Below are positions 15,586 to 36,467 of a DNA stretch of 36,467 bases, piece after piece (within the stretch, counting starts at the first letter, position 1; every line of letters begins with the position of its first letter). The position numbers and the translations under genes were made by a program. The notes beneath the pieces are model-generated. The model was not told where the DNA came from and searched no databases. It saw only the letters and a list, made by a program, of their open reading frames with translations. The DNA comes from Ramlibacter sp. (GTDB taxonomy: Bacteria > Pseudomonadota > Gammaproteobacteria > Burkholderiales > Burkholderiaceae_C), in assembly GCA_029237735.1 (NCBI GenBank), contig JAQZBU010000102.1:1-36467 (forward strand), written 5' to 3'.

Positions 15586-17051
15586 GGCGATCGGGGCGCC
15601 GCCACCCGCTGGGTGGGGCGGCCGCCCAGCAGTCCCTCGTAGTCAGGCAGCATCTCGCCGATGCGAATGCCCTTGTCGTCGATGCTGAACAGGCGCAGTT
15701 CGTTGGAATGGGCGCTGTCGCGCACCTTGGCCACGGCCATGATGCGCAGCAAGCGGCTGTCCACCTCGATGTAGCGCTGCACGATGATCGCGTCCGTGAG
15801 GAACGCGGTGCCGTACGGCGAGAAGCGCAGGTCGTCGTAGCGGTCCTCCAGCTCCGACGTCATCAGCACTGTGGCGCCGGTGCTGGCCAGCGCCAGCACC
15901 ATGCGCGAGAGCGACTCGCGGAAATTGTCGCGGAACGTCGGCGCCAGCGCGAGCTCGAAGCCCGAAAGGGAGTCGATCACCACGCGGCTCGCGTTAAGGC
16001 GCCGCACCTCCGCGATCAGCAGGTTCGCGATCTCGTCCACCGAGAGGCCCGGCGCGCGCGCGTCGATCACGCCCACCCGGCCGCTGGCGATCAGTTCGGC
16101 CAGGAAGGGGCCGCGCGAGCGGTTGGGGCGCTGCTCGAAAGCCGCGATCACGCCGCTCTCGCCGTTGCGGGCGCCCTCGGCCAGGAAGGCCGAGGCCAGG
16201 ATGCTCTTGCCCGCGCCCGTGGGGCCGGCCACCAGCAGCGAGTAGCCGCGCGGCAGCCCGCCGCCCATCATCTCGTCGAGCCCGGGCACGCCCATCCTCA
16301 GCCTGCGCCCGTCCGGCCGTGCCATCGCGCCGGCCTCGGCTTCGGCCATGAGCGGCGGGGCGAACACGCGGATGCCGCCGCCGTCGATGCGGAACGTGTG
16401 CAGCCCCGGCAGCGTCGCCTGGCCGCGCATCTTCATGATCTCCATCTTGCGCACTACGGAGTTGCCCTGCACGCTCTGGCGCAGCCAGACCAGCCCATCG
16501 GCCACGGTGAAGACGGGGTTGGGGTCGTTGTCGGTGAAGTATTCGCCGATCAGGAAGGTGGTGGCCTGCCAGCTCGTCATCATCATGCCCAGCTGCTGAA
16601 CGAACTCCTGCAGGCTGATGAACGAACTGGCGCTGTCCTGCGCCAGCGCCACCGAGCGGAAGGAATCGACGAACACCAGGGCGGGGCTGTGGCGCTCCAC
16701 TTCGGCGACGATGCGGGCGAGGACGGTCTTCAGGTTGCCGGTCGCCGTCTCTTCCGACAGGTTGACGAAGTGCACGCAGTCATTGACCTTGGCAGCGTCG
16801 AAGAACTCGAACTGCTGCTGGTAGCGCAGCATCTTCAGCGGCGGCTCGCCCAGCACGGTGAAGTACAGCGCAGGCCGCTCGGGCGTCGCCAGCGCGAACA
16901 TCATCTGGTGCGACAGCGTGGTCTTGCCGCAGCCGGGCGGGCCCGCGATGACGTTGAACGAGAACTCGGGCAGCCCGCCGCCCAGCACCTCGTCCAGCCC
17001 CGGGACGCCCGTGGGCAACCGTTTGATCGTGGCTTTGTCGATGGTGGTCAT
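15582..17051 (-). CDS. KaiC-like protein with two RecA-type ATPase domains
   Basis: The 489-residue protein has two KaiC/RadB-type domains. Each starts with a VPGLDE...GGGLP motif followed by a Walker A: GPPGCGKT at 37-44 and GPTGAGKS at 276-283. Walker B-like strands LVFVDS (125-130) and RVVIDS also show. Cyanobacterial KaiC is the clock ATPase/kinase, but there is no kaiA or kaiB here, so a clock role should not be assumed. Non-cyanobacterial homologues are linked to stress signalling. The gene is coupled by ATGA overlaps to the small upstream gene (17048-17051) and to the histidine kinase downstream (15582-15585). Confidence 0.9.
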   Translation of the reverse strand: MTTIDKATIKRLPTGVPGLDEVLGGGLPEFSFNVIAGPPGCGKTTLSHQMMFALATPERPALYFTVLGEPPLKMLRYQQQFEFFDAAKVNDCVHFVNLSEETATGNLKTVLARIVAEVERHSPALVFVDSFRSVALAQDSASSFISLQEFVQQLGMMMTSWQATTFLIGEYFTDNDPNPVFTVADGLVWLRQSVQGNSVVRKMEIMKMRGQATLPGLHTFRIDGGGIRVFAPPLMAEAEAGAMARPDGRRLRMGVPGLDEMMGGGLPRGYSLLVAGPTGAGKSILASAFLAEGARNGESGVIAAFEQRPNRSRGPFLAELIASGRVGVIDARAPGLSVDEIANLLIAEVRRLNASRVVIDSLSGFELALAPTFRDNFRESLSRMVLALASTGATVLMTSELEDRYDDLRFSPYGTAFLTDAIIVQRYIEVDSRLLRIMAVAKVRDSAHSNELRLFSIDDKGIRIGEMLPDYEGLLGGRPTQRVAAPRSP

Positions 17052-17449
17052 GGCGAATCGTCCTGCACGGCGTTGCCGTATGAATTAGGTGACCAGGCCG
17101 CTTGCAGCAGGCGCTTGGTGAGGGATCGGCCGATCAGGTCGGCCAGCAGGTCATTGAATATGCGAAGGAGCGCGTCGTGGGCTTGCGACGCGTCCGTCGC
17201 CGTTTGCTGCGCCAGGGCCGCACGCAGGGCGCTATAGTCACCGGGCTGCACGGCACCTTCGTAGGCAGCGGCTAGCCAAGGGAATTGCGCGCGCGCCAAA
17301 TGGAGGGTGCGTTTGTAGAGCGCGGCGTTGCCGCGCGTCCCGATGACCGGGGAGAGCGCTCCGTCGATTGCGGCCCACACGGCCACGGCGGCGTCGGCAA
17401 TGCCTTGCGCACCAGCGCCGTCAACATTGATCGACCTCAGCGGGTTCAC
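17048..17449 (-). CDS. Small helical protein, first gene of the KaiC-like operon
   Basis: I do not recognise a family. The 133-residue protein is mostly helical (ADAAVAVWAAIDGALSP, YKRTLHLARAQFPWLAAAYE, AHDALLRIFNDLLADLIG) with no signal peptide and no cysteine. A GTG start at 17449 (VNPLRSINVDG) is preferred; an in-frame ATG at 17464 adds five residues. The stop overlaps the kaiC-like ATG. Strict coupling suggests a regulator or phosphotransfer-type partner, but the one His in the helical region is not in a recognisable Hpt motif. Confidence 0.6.
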   Translation of the reverse strand: MNPLRSINVDGAGAQGIADAAVAVWAAIDGALSPVIGTRGNAALYKRTLHLARAQFPWLAAAYEGAVQPGDYSALRAALAQQTATDASQAHDALLRIFNDLLADLIGRSLTKRLLQAAWSPNSYGNAVQDDSP

Positions 17450-17550
17450 GGCGCGTCGCCCCATTCCACCGGGCGGTGCAGGTACTTTGCGGCAACCTCT
17501 GCCTTCCAACCATCTTGCACGGAACACCTCTTTTGATCAGACCCGAGAAT

Positions 17551-17569
17551 GCGCCCCTGTTGAGGGCGC
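17551..17569. other. Hairpin downstream of the glucan synthase gene
   Basis: GCGCCC (17551-17556) pairs with GGGCGC (17564-17569). It lies 32 bp after the glucan synthase stop on the minus strand. No U-run follows, so it is at best a weak terminator. The remaining bases of 17450-17600 show nothing else clear. Confidence 0.3.
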
Positions 17570-17600
17570 GTCTGTTCGGTAGCGTACTTATTCACATTGC

Positions 17601-28952
<11,352 letters not shown>

Positions 28953-29066
28953 GCTGATTCCCGTAAAGATCAGCCGACAGTAGGGCCCAGTAGGGCCAGT
29001 GTCACGGCACGTCTGTGCGCCAGCAAACATAGCGGCGGGCCATCGCCCCGCGCACCACCCTGCCAG

Positions 29067-29816
29067 CTAGCGACAGGGCGAACCCACGGGCAGGTACGGA
29101 TCGCCGCGCGGGATATCCGACAGCAGGCGGTCGAATTCCACCTTCACGACCCGATAGCACTCGCACACAGCCTTCTCAAGGCCGGGCCTGTCGATCACGT
29201 CGATGTGGCCGCGGCTGTAGCGGATAAGCCCTGCCCGCTGCAGGTTGCCGGCCGCCTCGGTCACGCCTTCGCGGCGCACGCCCAGCATGTTGGCGATCAG
29301 CTCCTGAGTCATCGTGAGCGAATTGCCGGACAGCCGGTCGAGGCTCAGGAGCAGCGCGCGGCACAGCTGCTGTTCGACCGAATGGTGCCGGTTGCATACG
29401 GCCGTCTGGGTCATCTGGGTGATGAGCGCCTGCGTGTAGCGCAGCAGCAGGCGCAGCACCGGTCCGGCGCGGCTGAACTCCTGCTGCAGCAGGTGGGCCT
29501 TCAGGCGGTAGGCATGACCGGCGCTGCGCACGACGGCGCGGCTGGGCGTCGTGTCGCCGCCCATGAACAGCGAGATACCCAGGATGCCTTCATTGCCCAC
29601 CACGGCGATTTCCGCGGACGCGCCGTCCTCCAGCACATAAAGCAGGGAGATGATGCAGGTGGTCGGGAAGTAGACGTGCTGCAGCCGCCCGCCCGACTCG
29701 CTCAGCACCTCACCGAGCTTCATGGGCACCAGCTCCAGGTCAGGCGCGAGGCGTTCGTATTCTGCTGCCGGAAAGGCGGCCAGCAGGTGGTTCTGGGTGG
29801 TTCGGTGGTCGGCCAT
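29067..29816 (-). CDS. Crp/Fnr-family transcriptional regulator, second copy
   Basis: The 249-residue protein has a cNMP-binding-type domain (LGEVLSESGGRLQHVYFP, VVGNEGILGISLFMGGDTTP). The helix-turn-helix is near 167-210 (LTMTQELIANMLGVRREGVT, then YSRGHIDVID). The start at 29816 (MADHRTTQNHLL) fits the family; there is no ribosome site, but CACAAT (plus-strand 29827-29832) lies 10 nt upstream. It shares layout and several motifs with the regulator at 11795-12502. It lies just downstream of katE in the same orientation, separated by a terminator, so control of katE is possible but not shown. Confidence 0.9.
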   Translation of the reverse strand: MADHRTTQNHLLAAFPAAEYERLAPDLELVPMKLGEVLSESGGRLQHVYFPTTCIISLLYVLEDGASAEIAVVGNEGILGISLFMGGDTTPSRAVVRSAGHAYRLKAHLLQQEFSRAGPVLRLLLRYTQALITQMTQTAVCNRHHSVEQQLCRALLLSLDRLSGNSLTMTQELIANMLGVRREGVTEAAGNLQRAGLIRYSRGHIDVIDRPGLEKAVCECYRVVKVEFDRLLSDIPRGDPYLPVGSPCR

Positions 29817-29891
29817 GCGTATTTGGATTGTGCCCGCTTTGTCCGCTGCCGGACTTACGGCGAGCGGCCGCATGCGGCCGTTACACGAAAT

Positions 29892-29913
29892 AAAGGGCGC
29901 CGCGGCGCCCTTT
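29892..29913 (-). terminator. Rho-independent terminator of katE
   Basis: A near-perfect 10-bp palindrome, AAAGGGCGCC with GGCGCCCTTT, sits directly after the katE stop. On the minus strand the stem is followed by TTTATTT. Confidence 0.75.
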
Positions 29914-29914
29914 T

Positions 29915-32086
<2,172 letters not shown>

Positions 32087-32133
32087 TCAAAACACTCCTG
32101 TGGCGGTTTGGTTGTTGTTGTTCAAGAACGCGA

Positions 32134-32157
32134 AAGGCGCCCGCCACGGGGCGCCTT
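32134..32157 (-). terminator. Hairpin after the 40-residue membrane protein gene
   Basis: AAGGCGCC (32134-32141) pairs perfectly with GGCGCCTT (32150-32157). It lies 18 bp after the small gene's stop on the minus strand and ends in TTTCG, a short T-tract. Confidence 0.6.
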
Positions 32158-32174
32158 GTATGTGCTGCGGTCGT

Positions 32175-32297
32175 TCAGCCCGCGTCGAGGTCGAGCGCGG
32201 CGTCGAGAATGCCGGCCACCGTGGCCAGCGCAAAAATGCCGGCGGCGCCGGCGGCGCACCACACCAGCCATTCGGGCAATTCGGCGAACAGGTCCAT
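32175..32297 (-). CDS. Small single-span membrane protein, 40 residues
   Basis: The frame begins MDLFAELPEWLVWCAAG at 32297, with a strong AGGAG site 7 nt upstream, and ends at 32175. It has one hydrophobic span rich in Ala and Gly (about residues 11-30) and an acidic tail (LDAALDLDAG). The well-placed ribosome site and the hairpin after the stop support a real gene. No family recognised; its place upstream of katE suggests a stress setting. Confidence 0.6.
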   Translation of the reverse strand: MDLFAELPEWLVWCAAGAAGIFALATVAGILDAALDLDAG

Positions 32298-32539
32298 GGG
32301 CTTTCTCCTAGTCAGGCGGGCTTTGTCCAGACAAGCCTCAGCTTAAGAAGCTCATGCGCAACCGTTCGTAGTTGGTCGGCAGGAGCGGTTGTCGGCCAAC
32401 CTTTGTAATTGCGGTAGGACGGCTCCCACAGCCCCCCGGCAGCCGCGCTGTCTTTCCTACAGGCACGCCCCGGCGCGTCCTACCGCCGCGTTACCGCGTG
32501 CGAGGCAACAATCGGTCAACCAGCGACGAAAGGCACCTC
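32298..32539. promoter_or_regulatory. Intergenic region with a long palindrome
   Basis: A perfect 11-bp inverted repeat GCGGTAGGACG (32411-32421) and CGTCCTACCGC (32476-32486) encloses 54 bp, with a third related box TTTCCTAC at 32453-32460. An imperfect repeat, GTTGGTCGGC (32371-32380) with GTCGGCCAAC (32391-32400), lies nearby. The region separates the divergent 40-residue membrane protein and 99-residue hydrophilic protein genes. Confidence 0.5.
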
Positions 32540-32839
32540 ATGCAGAACCAGACGCCCAACCGCCCCCGCGACGACACGGCCAAGGGATCGGATCGCCAGG
32601 GCAATACCTTGCCCGCCCAGGGCGACAAACAGCGGCGGGTGCCGCGCGCGCCGCACGAACGCGACGAGTCGGCCGACAGTCAGGGAACCTCGGATCCGTC
32701 GGCCCGCGGCGTGGGGGAGGCGGCCCGCGAAGACATCGAACGGGGCGTGGTCGACACCGACAAAGGACCGGTGATGGACGAGACCTACGACCGCGTGCGC
32801 GAAGGCGCTGACGACCCGCTGAAGAAGCTCAGCCCCTGA
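32540..32839 (+). CDS. Small hydrophilic, probably disordered protein
   Basis: This 99-residue protein is very rich in Asp, Arg, Gln, Glu and Gly with almost no hydrophobic core ([16 protein letters not shown] to the end DDPLKKLSP). There is no signal peptide and no family I can name. The AAAGG ribosome site supports the start at 32540. Composition recalls hydrophilin-type stress proteins. The last 11 bp overlap the 3' end of the convergent rpe gene. Confidence 0.65.
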   Translation: MQNQTPNRPRDDTAKGSDRQGNTLPAQGDKQRRVPRAPHERDESADSQGTSDPSARGVGEAAREDIERGVVDTDKGPVMDETYDRVREGADDPLKKLSP

Positions 32840-33512
32840 GGGCGCTGCGCATCGCGTCGATCACGCCCTTGTAGTCGGGCTTGCCGAAAATCGCGCTGCC
32901 GGCCACGAAGGTATCCGCGCCCGCTGCGGCGACGCGCGCGATGTTGTCGGCCTTGATGCCGCCGTCGACTTCGAGCCGGATGTCCTTGCCACAGGCGTCG
33001 ATGCGCCGGCGGGCATCCTCGATCTTGCGCAATGCCGAGTCGATGAAGCCCTGCCCGCCGAAGCCGGGGTTCACGCTCATGATGAGCACGAGGTCGATGT
33101 CATCGATCATCCAGTCCAACACATCCAGCGGAGCGGCCGGGTTGAACACCAGCCCGGCCTTGCAGCCAGCGGCCTTGATGGCCTGGACACTGCGGTGAAC
33201 GTGCGCGGTGGCGTCGGGGTGGAAACTGATGTAGTTGGCCCCGGCCTGGGCGAAAGCCTGTGCCAGCGCATCGACGGGCTGCACCATCAGGTGCACGTCC
33301 ACCGGTACGGCCGCCCCGGCCGCGGTCACCGCATGGGGCTTGAGCGCCGAGCAGATCATCGGGCCGAAGGTCAGGTTGGGCACGTAGTGGTTGTCCATCA
33401 CGTCGAAGTGAATCCAGTCCGCCCCGGCGGCGATGACGTTTTTCACCTCCTCGCCCAGGCGGGTGAAGTCAGCCGAGAGGATGGAGGGGGCGATGCGGTA
33501 GGTGGTGCTCAT
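32829..33512 (-). CDS. rpe: Ribulose-phosphate 3-epimerase
   Basis: It interconverts ribulose 5-phosphate and xylulose 5-phosphate in the pentose phosphate and Calvin cycles. It is a TIM barrel of 227 residues. The motifs are [15 protein letters not shown] at the N-terminus, [12 protein letters not shown] (metal-binding His and Asp), [16 protein letters not shown] and LEVDGGI (second Asp). The start at 33512 ([10 protein letters not shown]) is fixed by homology. TGC-GAGAAT (plus-strand 33519-33527) ends 6 nt upstream and there is no ribosome site, so the message may be leaderless. Divergent from apaG. Confidence 0.96.
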   Translation of the reverse strand: MSTTYRIAPSILSADFTRLGEEVKNVIAAGADWIHFDVMDNHYVPNLTFGPMICSALKPHAVTAAGAAVPVDVHLMVQPVDALAQAFAQAGANYISFHPDATAHVHRSVQAIKAAGCKAGLVFNPAAPLDVLDWMIDDIDLVLIMSVNPGFGGQGFIDSALRKIEDARRRIDACGKDIRLEVDGGIKADNIARVAAAGADTFVAGSAIFGKPDYKGVIDAMRSALRG

Positions 33513-33555
33513 CCCATGATTCTCGCAAATCGCCGGACGGGTTACGATGGCCGCC
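33513..33555. promoter_or_regulatory. Divergent rpe/apaG promoters
   Basis: Two -10-like elements face outwards in 43 bp: TGC-GAGAAT for rpe (minus strand, 33519-33527) and TACGAT for apaG (plus strand, 33543-33548). Each sits 6-7 nt before its start codon, which implies leaderless messages. Confidence 0.45.
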
Positions 33556-33936
33556 ATGGCCAAGTACCAGTTCCGCATCGAAGTCGAGCCGCAGTTCCTG
33601 CCCGAGCAATCCGCGCCGGGGCAGAACGTCTACAGCTTCTCCTACACGATCACCATCACCAACACCGGCGAAGTGCCGGCGCAACTGATCTCGCGCCATT
33701 GGATCATTGCGAACGCCGCCGGCGAGCTCGAGGAGGTCAAGGGCCTGGGCGTGGTCGGCCACCAGCCGCTGCTCAAGCCCGGCGAGGCCTTCCAGTACAC
33801 GAGCGGCTGCCGCCTGCGCACGCCATCGGGCACGATGCACGGCAGCTACTTCTGCGTGGCCGAGGACGGTGAGCGCTTCGAGGTCGAGATTCCTGAATTC
33901 GCGCTCGACGATGGAGCAAGCCGCGTCCTGCACTGA
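33556..33936 (+). CDS. apaG: ApaG protein (Co2+/Mg2+ efflux-associated)
   Basis: ApaG is a small beta-sandwich protein, linked in other bacteria to cobalt resistance and Ap4A metabolism; its biochemical role is unsettled. At 126 residues it is the usual size and shows the family core: [63 protein letters not shown]. An ATG at 33547 is also in frame (three extra residues), but a TACGAT -10 overlaps it. The start at 33556 (MAKYQF) is therefore preferred. Confidence 0.95.
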   Translation: MAKYQFRIEVEPQFLPEQSAPGQNVYSFSYTITITNTGEVPAQLISRHWIIANAAGELEEVKGLGVVGHQPLLKPGEAFQYTSGCRLRTPSGTMHGSYFCVAEDGERFEVEIPEFALDDGASRVLH

Positions 33937-33951
33937 ACCGTTGACCCGCAC

Positions 33952-35211
33952 ATGAACGAAATCATGGCCATCTGGGCCGAATGGCTCAGGCCCTCCGCCG
34001 GCCTGCCGACGGTGCAGTGGTCCATCCTGCTGGCCGCCGCGGCGGCCGCGGGCCACCTGCTGCAACGCTATACCGGGCTGCCCAAGGTCGTCGGCTATTC
34101 CTTGACCGGCGCGGTGGCCGGCCTGGCGGGTTTTTCCGGCGCGGCCTGGCCCTTGCAGGGCACGGCGCTCTTTCTGCTGGAGCTGGGCGTGTCGGTCGTG
34201 CTGTTCGAATCGGGCGGGCGCATCGCCCTGCGCTGGTTCCGGCACAACCCGATGGTGCTGCTGCAAAGCCTGCTCGAATCCACGCTCACGGCGCTGGCCG
34301 TGTACTACGCCATGCGCTGGATGGGCGTGCAATCCACCGTCGCGGCGGCGATTGGGTTGATCGCGATGGTCGCCTCTCCCGCCGTGTTCAGCCGTGTTGC
34401 GATGGACACGCGCGCATCCGGGCCCGTCACGGAACGCGCGATGGTGCTGTCCACGCTCAGTGCGCTCTATGCGTTGACGCTGGTAAGCGCGCGCGCGGGC
34501 GTGATGCACCGCCCTCACTCCGAGCTCGGCGAGACTCTGTATCCCGTCGCCGTGGTGCTGGGCGTCTCGTTCGTGGTCGGCGCCGCGCTAGCGCTGGCCC
34601 TGCGCATGGCGCTGCGCGTGATGAGCCCGACCAGCGAGAACACGTCCATGCTGCTCATCACGCTCATCGCCGCGGCCACCGCCTTGGCCGCGCATTTCGG
34701 CGGCTCGGCCCCACTCGCCGCGCTGCTGGGCGGCATTCTGCTCAAGCAGCTCAACCCGCGGCCCTGGGCCTGGCCCCGCCAGCTCGGTACGGCAGCGTCG
34801 CTGCTGTTGATGTTGACGTTCGTGCTGGTGTCGGTGGTGGCAGCCAAGGCCGACTGGAATCCCGCCGTGGCCACGCTGGTCGTGGCCCTGGTGTTCGCAC
34901 GCGGCGCAGCCAAGGTGGTTGGCGTGGGGGCCGCCAACTGGCGCAGCGGCACCAGCTGGCGCCAGGCCTTCTGGACCGGCTGCGCCATGTCGCCGATGTC
35001 GTCGGTCGCGCTGCTGCTGGTGCAGCAGTTCGTGGCCTCGTCGATCACGCTCGGGCCGAAGATCGCGGGCATCGCATTGCCGGCCATCCTGCTGATGGAG
35101 GTGGTGGGCGCGATCATCGCCACCTTCGCCATCTACCGGGCAGGCGAAAGCTCGCGGCCTTCGCCCTCCGAGGGCTTGCCCAACACGGCGCCAGGAGAGT
35201 TGCGTGGATAA
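33952..35211 (+). CDS. Kef/CPA2-type cation:proton antiporter
   Basis: The 419-residue inner-membrane protein has about 12 hydrophobic segments. Typical features are [16 protein letters not shown] at the first re-entrant region, [19 protein letters not shown], and the ion-site region [15 protein letters not shown]. It belongs to the monovalent cation:proton antiporter 2 group and carries no C-terminal TrkA-N (NAD-binding) domain. It begins 15 bp after apaG and overlaps the next gene by 8 bp. The ion (K+ or Na+) cannot be told. Confidence 0.88.
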   Translation: MNEIMAIWAEWLRPSAGLPTVQWSILLAAAAAAGHLLQRYTGLPKVVGYSLTGAVAGLAGFSGAAWPLQGTALFLLELGVSVVLFESGGRIALRWFRHNPMVLLQSLLESTLTALAVYYAMRWMGVQSTVAAAIGLIAMVASPAVFSRVAMDTRASGPVTERAMVLSTLSALYALTLVSARAGVMHRPHSELGETLYPVAVVLGVSFVVGAALALALRMALRVMSPTSENTSMLLITLIAAATALAAHFGGSAPLAALLGGILLKQLNPRPWAWPRQLGTAASLLLMLTFVLVSVVAAKADWNPAVATLVVALVFARGAAKVVGVGAANWRSGTSWRQAFWTGCAMSPMSSVALLLVQQFVASSITLGPKIAGIALPAILLMEVVGAIIATFAIYRAGESSRPSPSEGLPNTAPGELRG

Positions 35212-36367
35212 GGCCATCGAAACCGCAAGCCCGCCACCGGCGCCGCACAGCCTCGAGCCGTTTCAGAAATCCGCCGCGCTGTCGCTGGGGGTTGAGTTGG
35301 AGCTGCAGCTGGTGAACACGCACGATTACGACCTCGCGCCGTACTCCGACGAGATGCTTCGCCTCATGGCCCGCTACAAGCTGCCTGGCTCCGTGGTGCC
35401 GGAGATGACCTCCAGCATGATCGAGATTTCCACGGGCGTGTGCCAGTCGTCCGCGCAGGTGCTGTCCGAGCTGTCGGAGATCCGCAACGCGCTGGTGAAG
35501 TGCGCCGACAAGCTGAACATCGCGATCGTCGGCGGCGGCACCCACCCGTTCCAGCAATGGCATGAGCGCCGCATCTACGACAAGCCCCGCTTTCGCGAGC
35601 TGTCGGAACTGTACGGCTACCTCTCCAAGCAGTTCACGATTTTCGGCCAGCACGTGCATATCGGCTGCCCCGATCCGGACGCCGCACTCCTCATGCTGCA
35701 CCGCATGTCGCGCTACATCCCGCACTTCATCGCGCTGTCCGCGTCGTCACCCTTCGTGCAGGGCCAGGACACGCAGTTCGACTCCGCGCGGCTGAACTCG
35801 GTGTTCGCGTTTCCGATGTCGGGCCGCGCGCCCTTTACGCTGAGCTGGGACGAGTTCGCGAAGTTCTTCGAGAAAACCACGCGCACCGGAGTCGTGAAGA
35901 GCATGAAGGACTTCTATTGGGATATCCGGCCCAAGCCCGAGTACGGCACCATCGAAATCCGGGTGTTCGACACGCCGCTCACCGTCGCACGCGCGGCGGC
36001 GCTGGCCGGCTTCGTGCAGTCGCTTGCCTCGTGGTTCCTTCACGAGCAGCCATTCATGCCGCAGGAAGACGATTACATGGTCTACACCTACAACCGTTTC
36101 CAGGCCTGCCGCTTCGGGCTGGAAGCCGTGTACGTAGACCCGGTGACGGGCCAGCACATGCCGCTGCGCGACCACATCATGCACACCTTGAGGCAGATCG
36201 GCGACCACGCCCGCCGCGTGGGCGCCAGCCACGGCGTGCAGCTGCTGGGCGAGGACGCGGAGCTGGGCACCAACGACGCGCGCTGGCTGCGCGAGCGGCA
36301 GTTGCGCGAGCGGCTGCTGGCGGAGGTGGTGAGACAAGGCGCACTGCGATTCCGGGGCGTCTCCTGA
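35204..36367 (+). CDS. YbdK-type carboxylate-amine ligase (GCS2 family)
   Basis: The 387-residue protein belongs to the glutamate-cysteine ligase 2 family. Motifs are [11 protein letters not shown] (metal and substrate Glu residues), [37 protein letters not shown] and [12 protein letters not shown]. YbdK members have weak glutamate-cysteine ligase activity in vitro; the true substrate is often unknown. The start is GTG at 35204 with AGGAG 6 nt upstream, inside the end of the antiporter gene, so translation is coupled. Confidence 0.9.
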   Translation: MDKAIETASPPPAPHSLEPFQKSAALSLGVELELQLVNTHDYDLAPYSDEMLRLMARYKLPGSVVPEMTSSMIEISTGVCQSSAQVLSELSEIRNALVKCADKLNIAIVGGGTHPFQQWHERRIYDKPRFRELSELYGYLSKQFTIFGQHVHIGCPDPDAALLMLHRMSRYIPHFIALSASSPFVQGQDTQFDSARLNSVFAFPMSGRAPFTLSWDEFAKFFEKTTRTGVVKSMKDFYWDIRPKPEYGTIEIRVFDTPLTVARAAALAGFVQSLASWFLHEQPFMPQEDDYMVYTYNRFQACRFGLEAVYVDPVTGQHMPLRDHIMHTLRQIGDHARRVGASHGVQLLGEDAELGTNDARWLRERQLRERLLAEVVRQGALRFRGVS

Positions 36368-36387
36368 CAACGGCGACAATTCACTCC

Positions 36388-36467
36388 ATGGGTGAATTCG
36401 ACCTGATCGACAAGTATTTCAAGCGGCCCGTCAGGCGCAACGCGCTGGGCATCGGCGACGACTGCGC
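36388..36467 (+). CDS. thiL: Thiamine-monophosphate kinase, N-terminal part
   Basis: The first 26 residues (MGEFDLIDKYFKRP, then NALGIGDDCA) match the ThiL N-terminus, including the GIGDDCA Mg-ATP motif. ThiL phosphorylates thiamine monophosphate. The gene runs off the window. There is no ribosome site; GACAAT at 36375-36380 ends 7 nt before the ATG, as at other genes here that look leaderless. Confidence 0.85.
   Translation, partial: MGEFDLIDKYFKRPVRRNALGIGDDC

Noticed and set aside
15582-17051. Circadian clock locus
   Set aside because: Only a KaiC-like ATPase is present; there is no kaiA, kaiB or SasA/RpaA pair. Clock function is not supported.

Overview
The window looks like chromosome of a high-GC betaproteobacterium of the Burkholderiales, most likely Comamonadaceae (Ramlibacter/Variovorax-like). 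This rests on the protein families and their wording, on the trpE-aroQ-trpG arrangement, on the tRNA-Tyr/Gly/Thr-tuf cluster and on dense ATGA-coupled operons. The genus is inferred from memory of families, not from a search.

Layout. 1-998: 5' part of tuf with three upstream tRNAs and their promoter, all on the minus strand. 999-7851: a tryptophan operon on the minus strand, reading trpL (candidate leader peptide with Trp-Pro-Trp), trpE, aroQ, trpG, ltaE, an RhtB/LysE exporter, trpD, trpC, ung. 7852-9115: exported chalcone-isomerase-like protein and phosphoglycolate phosphatase, convergent. 9157-12502: small envelope and stress proteins (lmo0937-type membrane peptide, two exported proteins, glycine-zipper and BON lipoproteins, a crystallin/glycine-zipper protein) and a Crp/Fnr regulator. 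12537-14342: a 601-residue exported protein I do not recognise. 14497-17449: a coupled trio of small protein, KaiC-like double ATPase and soluble histidine kinase. 17601-26370: cyclic beta-glucan synthase with two small upstream genes. 26487-28952: hybrid histidine kinase and a response regulator-PAS protein. 29067-32839: second Crp/Fnr regulator, large-subunit catalase HPII and small stress-type proteins. 32829-36467: rpe, apaG, a cation/proton antiporter, a YbdK/GCS2 ligase and the start of thiL.

How it fits together. The first third is core metabolism and translation. The middle (about 9 to 33 kb) reads as an envelope, osmotic and oxidative stress region: periplasmic glucan synthesis, glycine-zipper and BON proteins, catalase, two Crp-type regulators, and two cytosolic-looking signalling clusters.

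The most striking observation is a set of internal deletions in otherwise well-conserved genes: trpD (about 41 bp, frameshift), trpE (about 159 bp, in frame), the glucan synthase (two frameshifting gaps), a response regulator (about 60 bp, frameshift), and possibly the end of a collagen-like lipoprotein. No transposase or integrase is present to explain them. So many similar lesions in 24 kb point first to assembly or consensus error, and only second to real decay. If real, the cell could not make tryptophan from this operon. Other signals worth attention are the trp leader peptide, a recurring TGC-extended -10 motif placed 6-8 nt before start codons (leaderless genes), and a palindromic element inserted in frame in the exporter gene.
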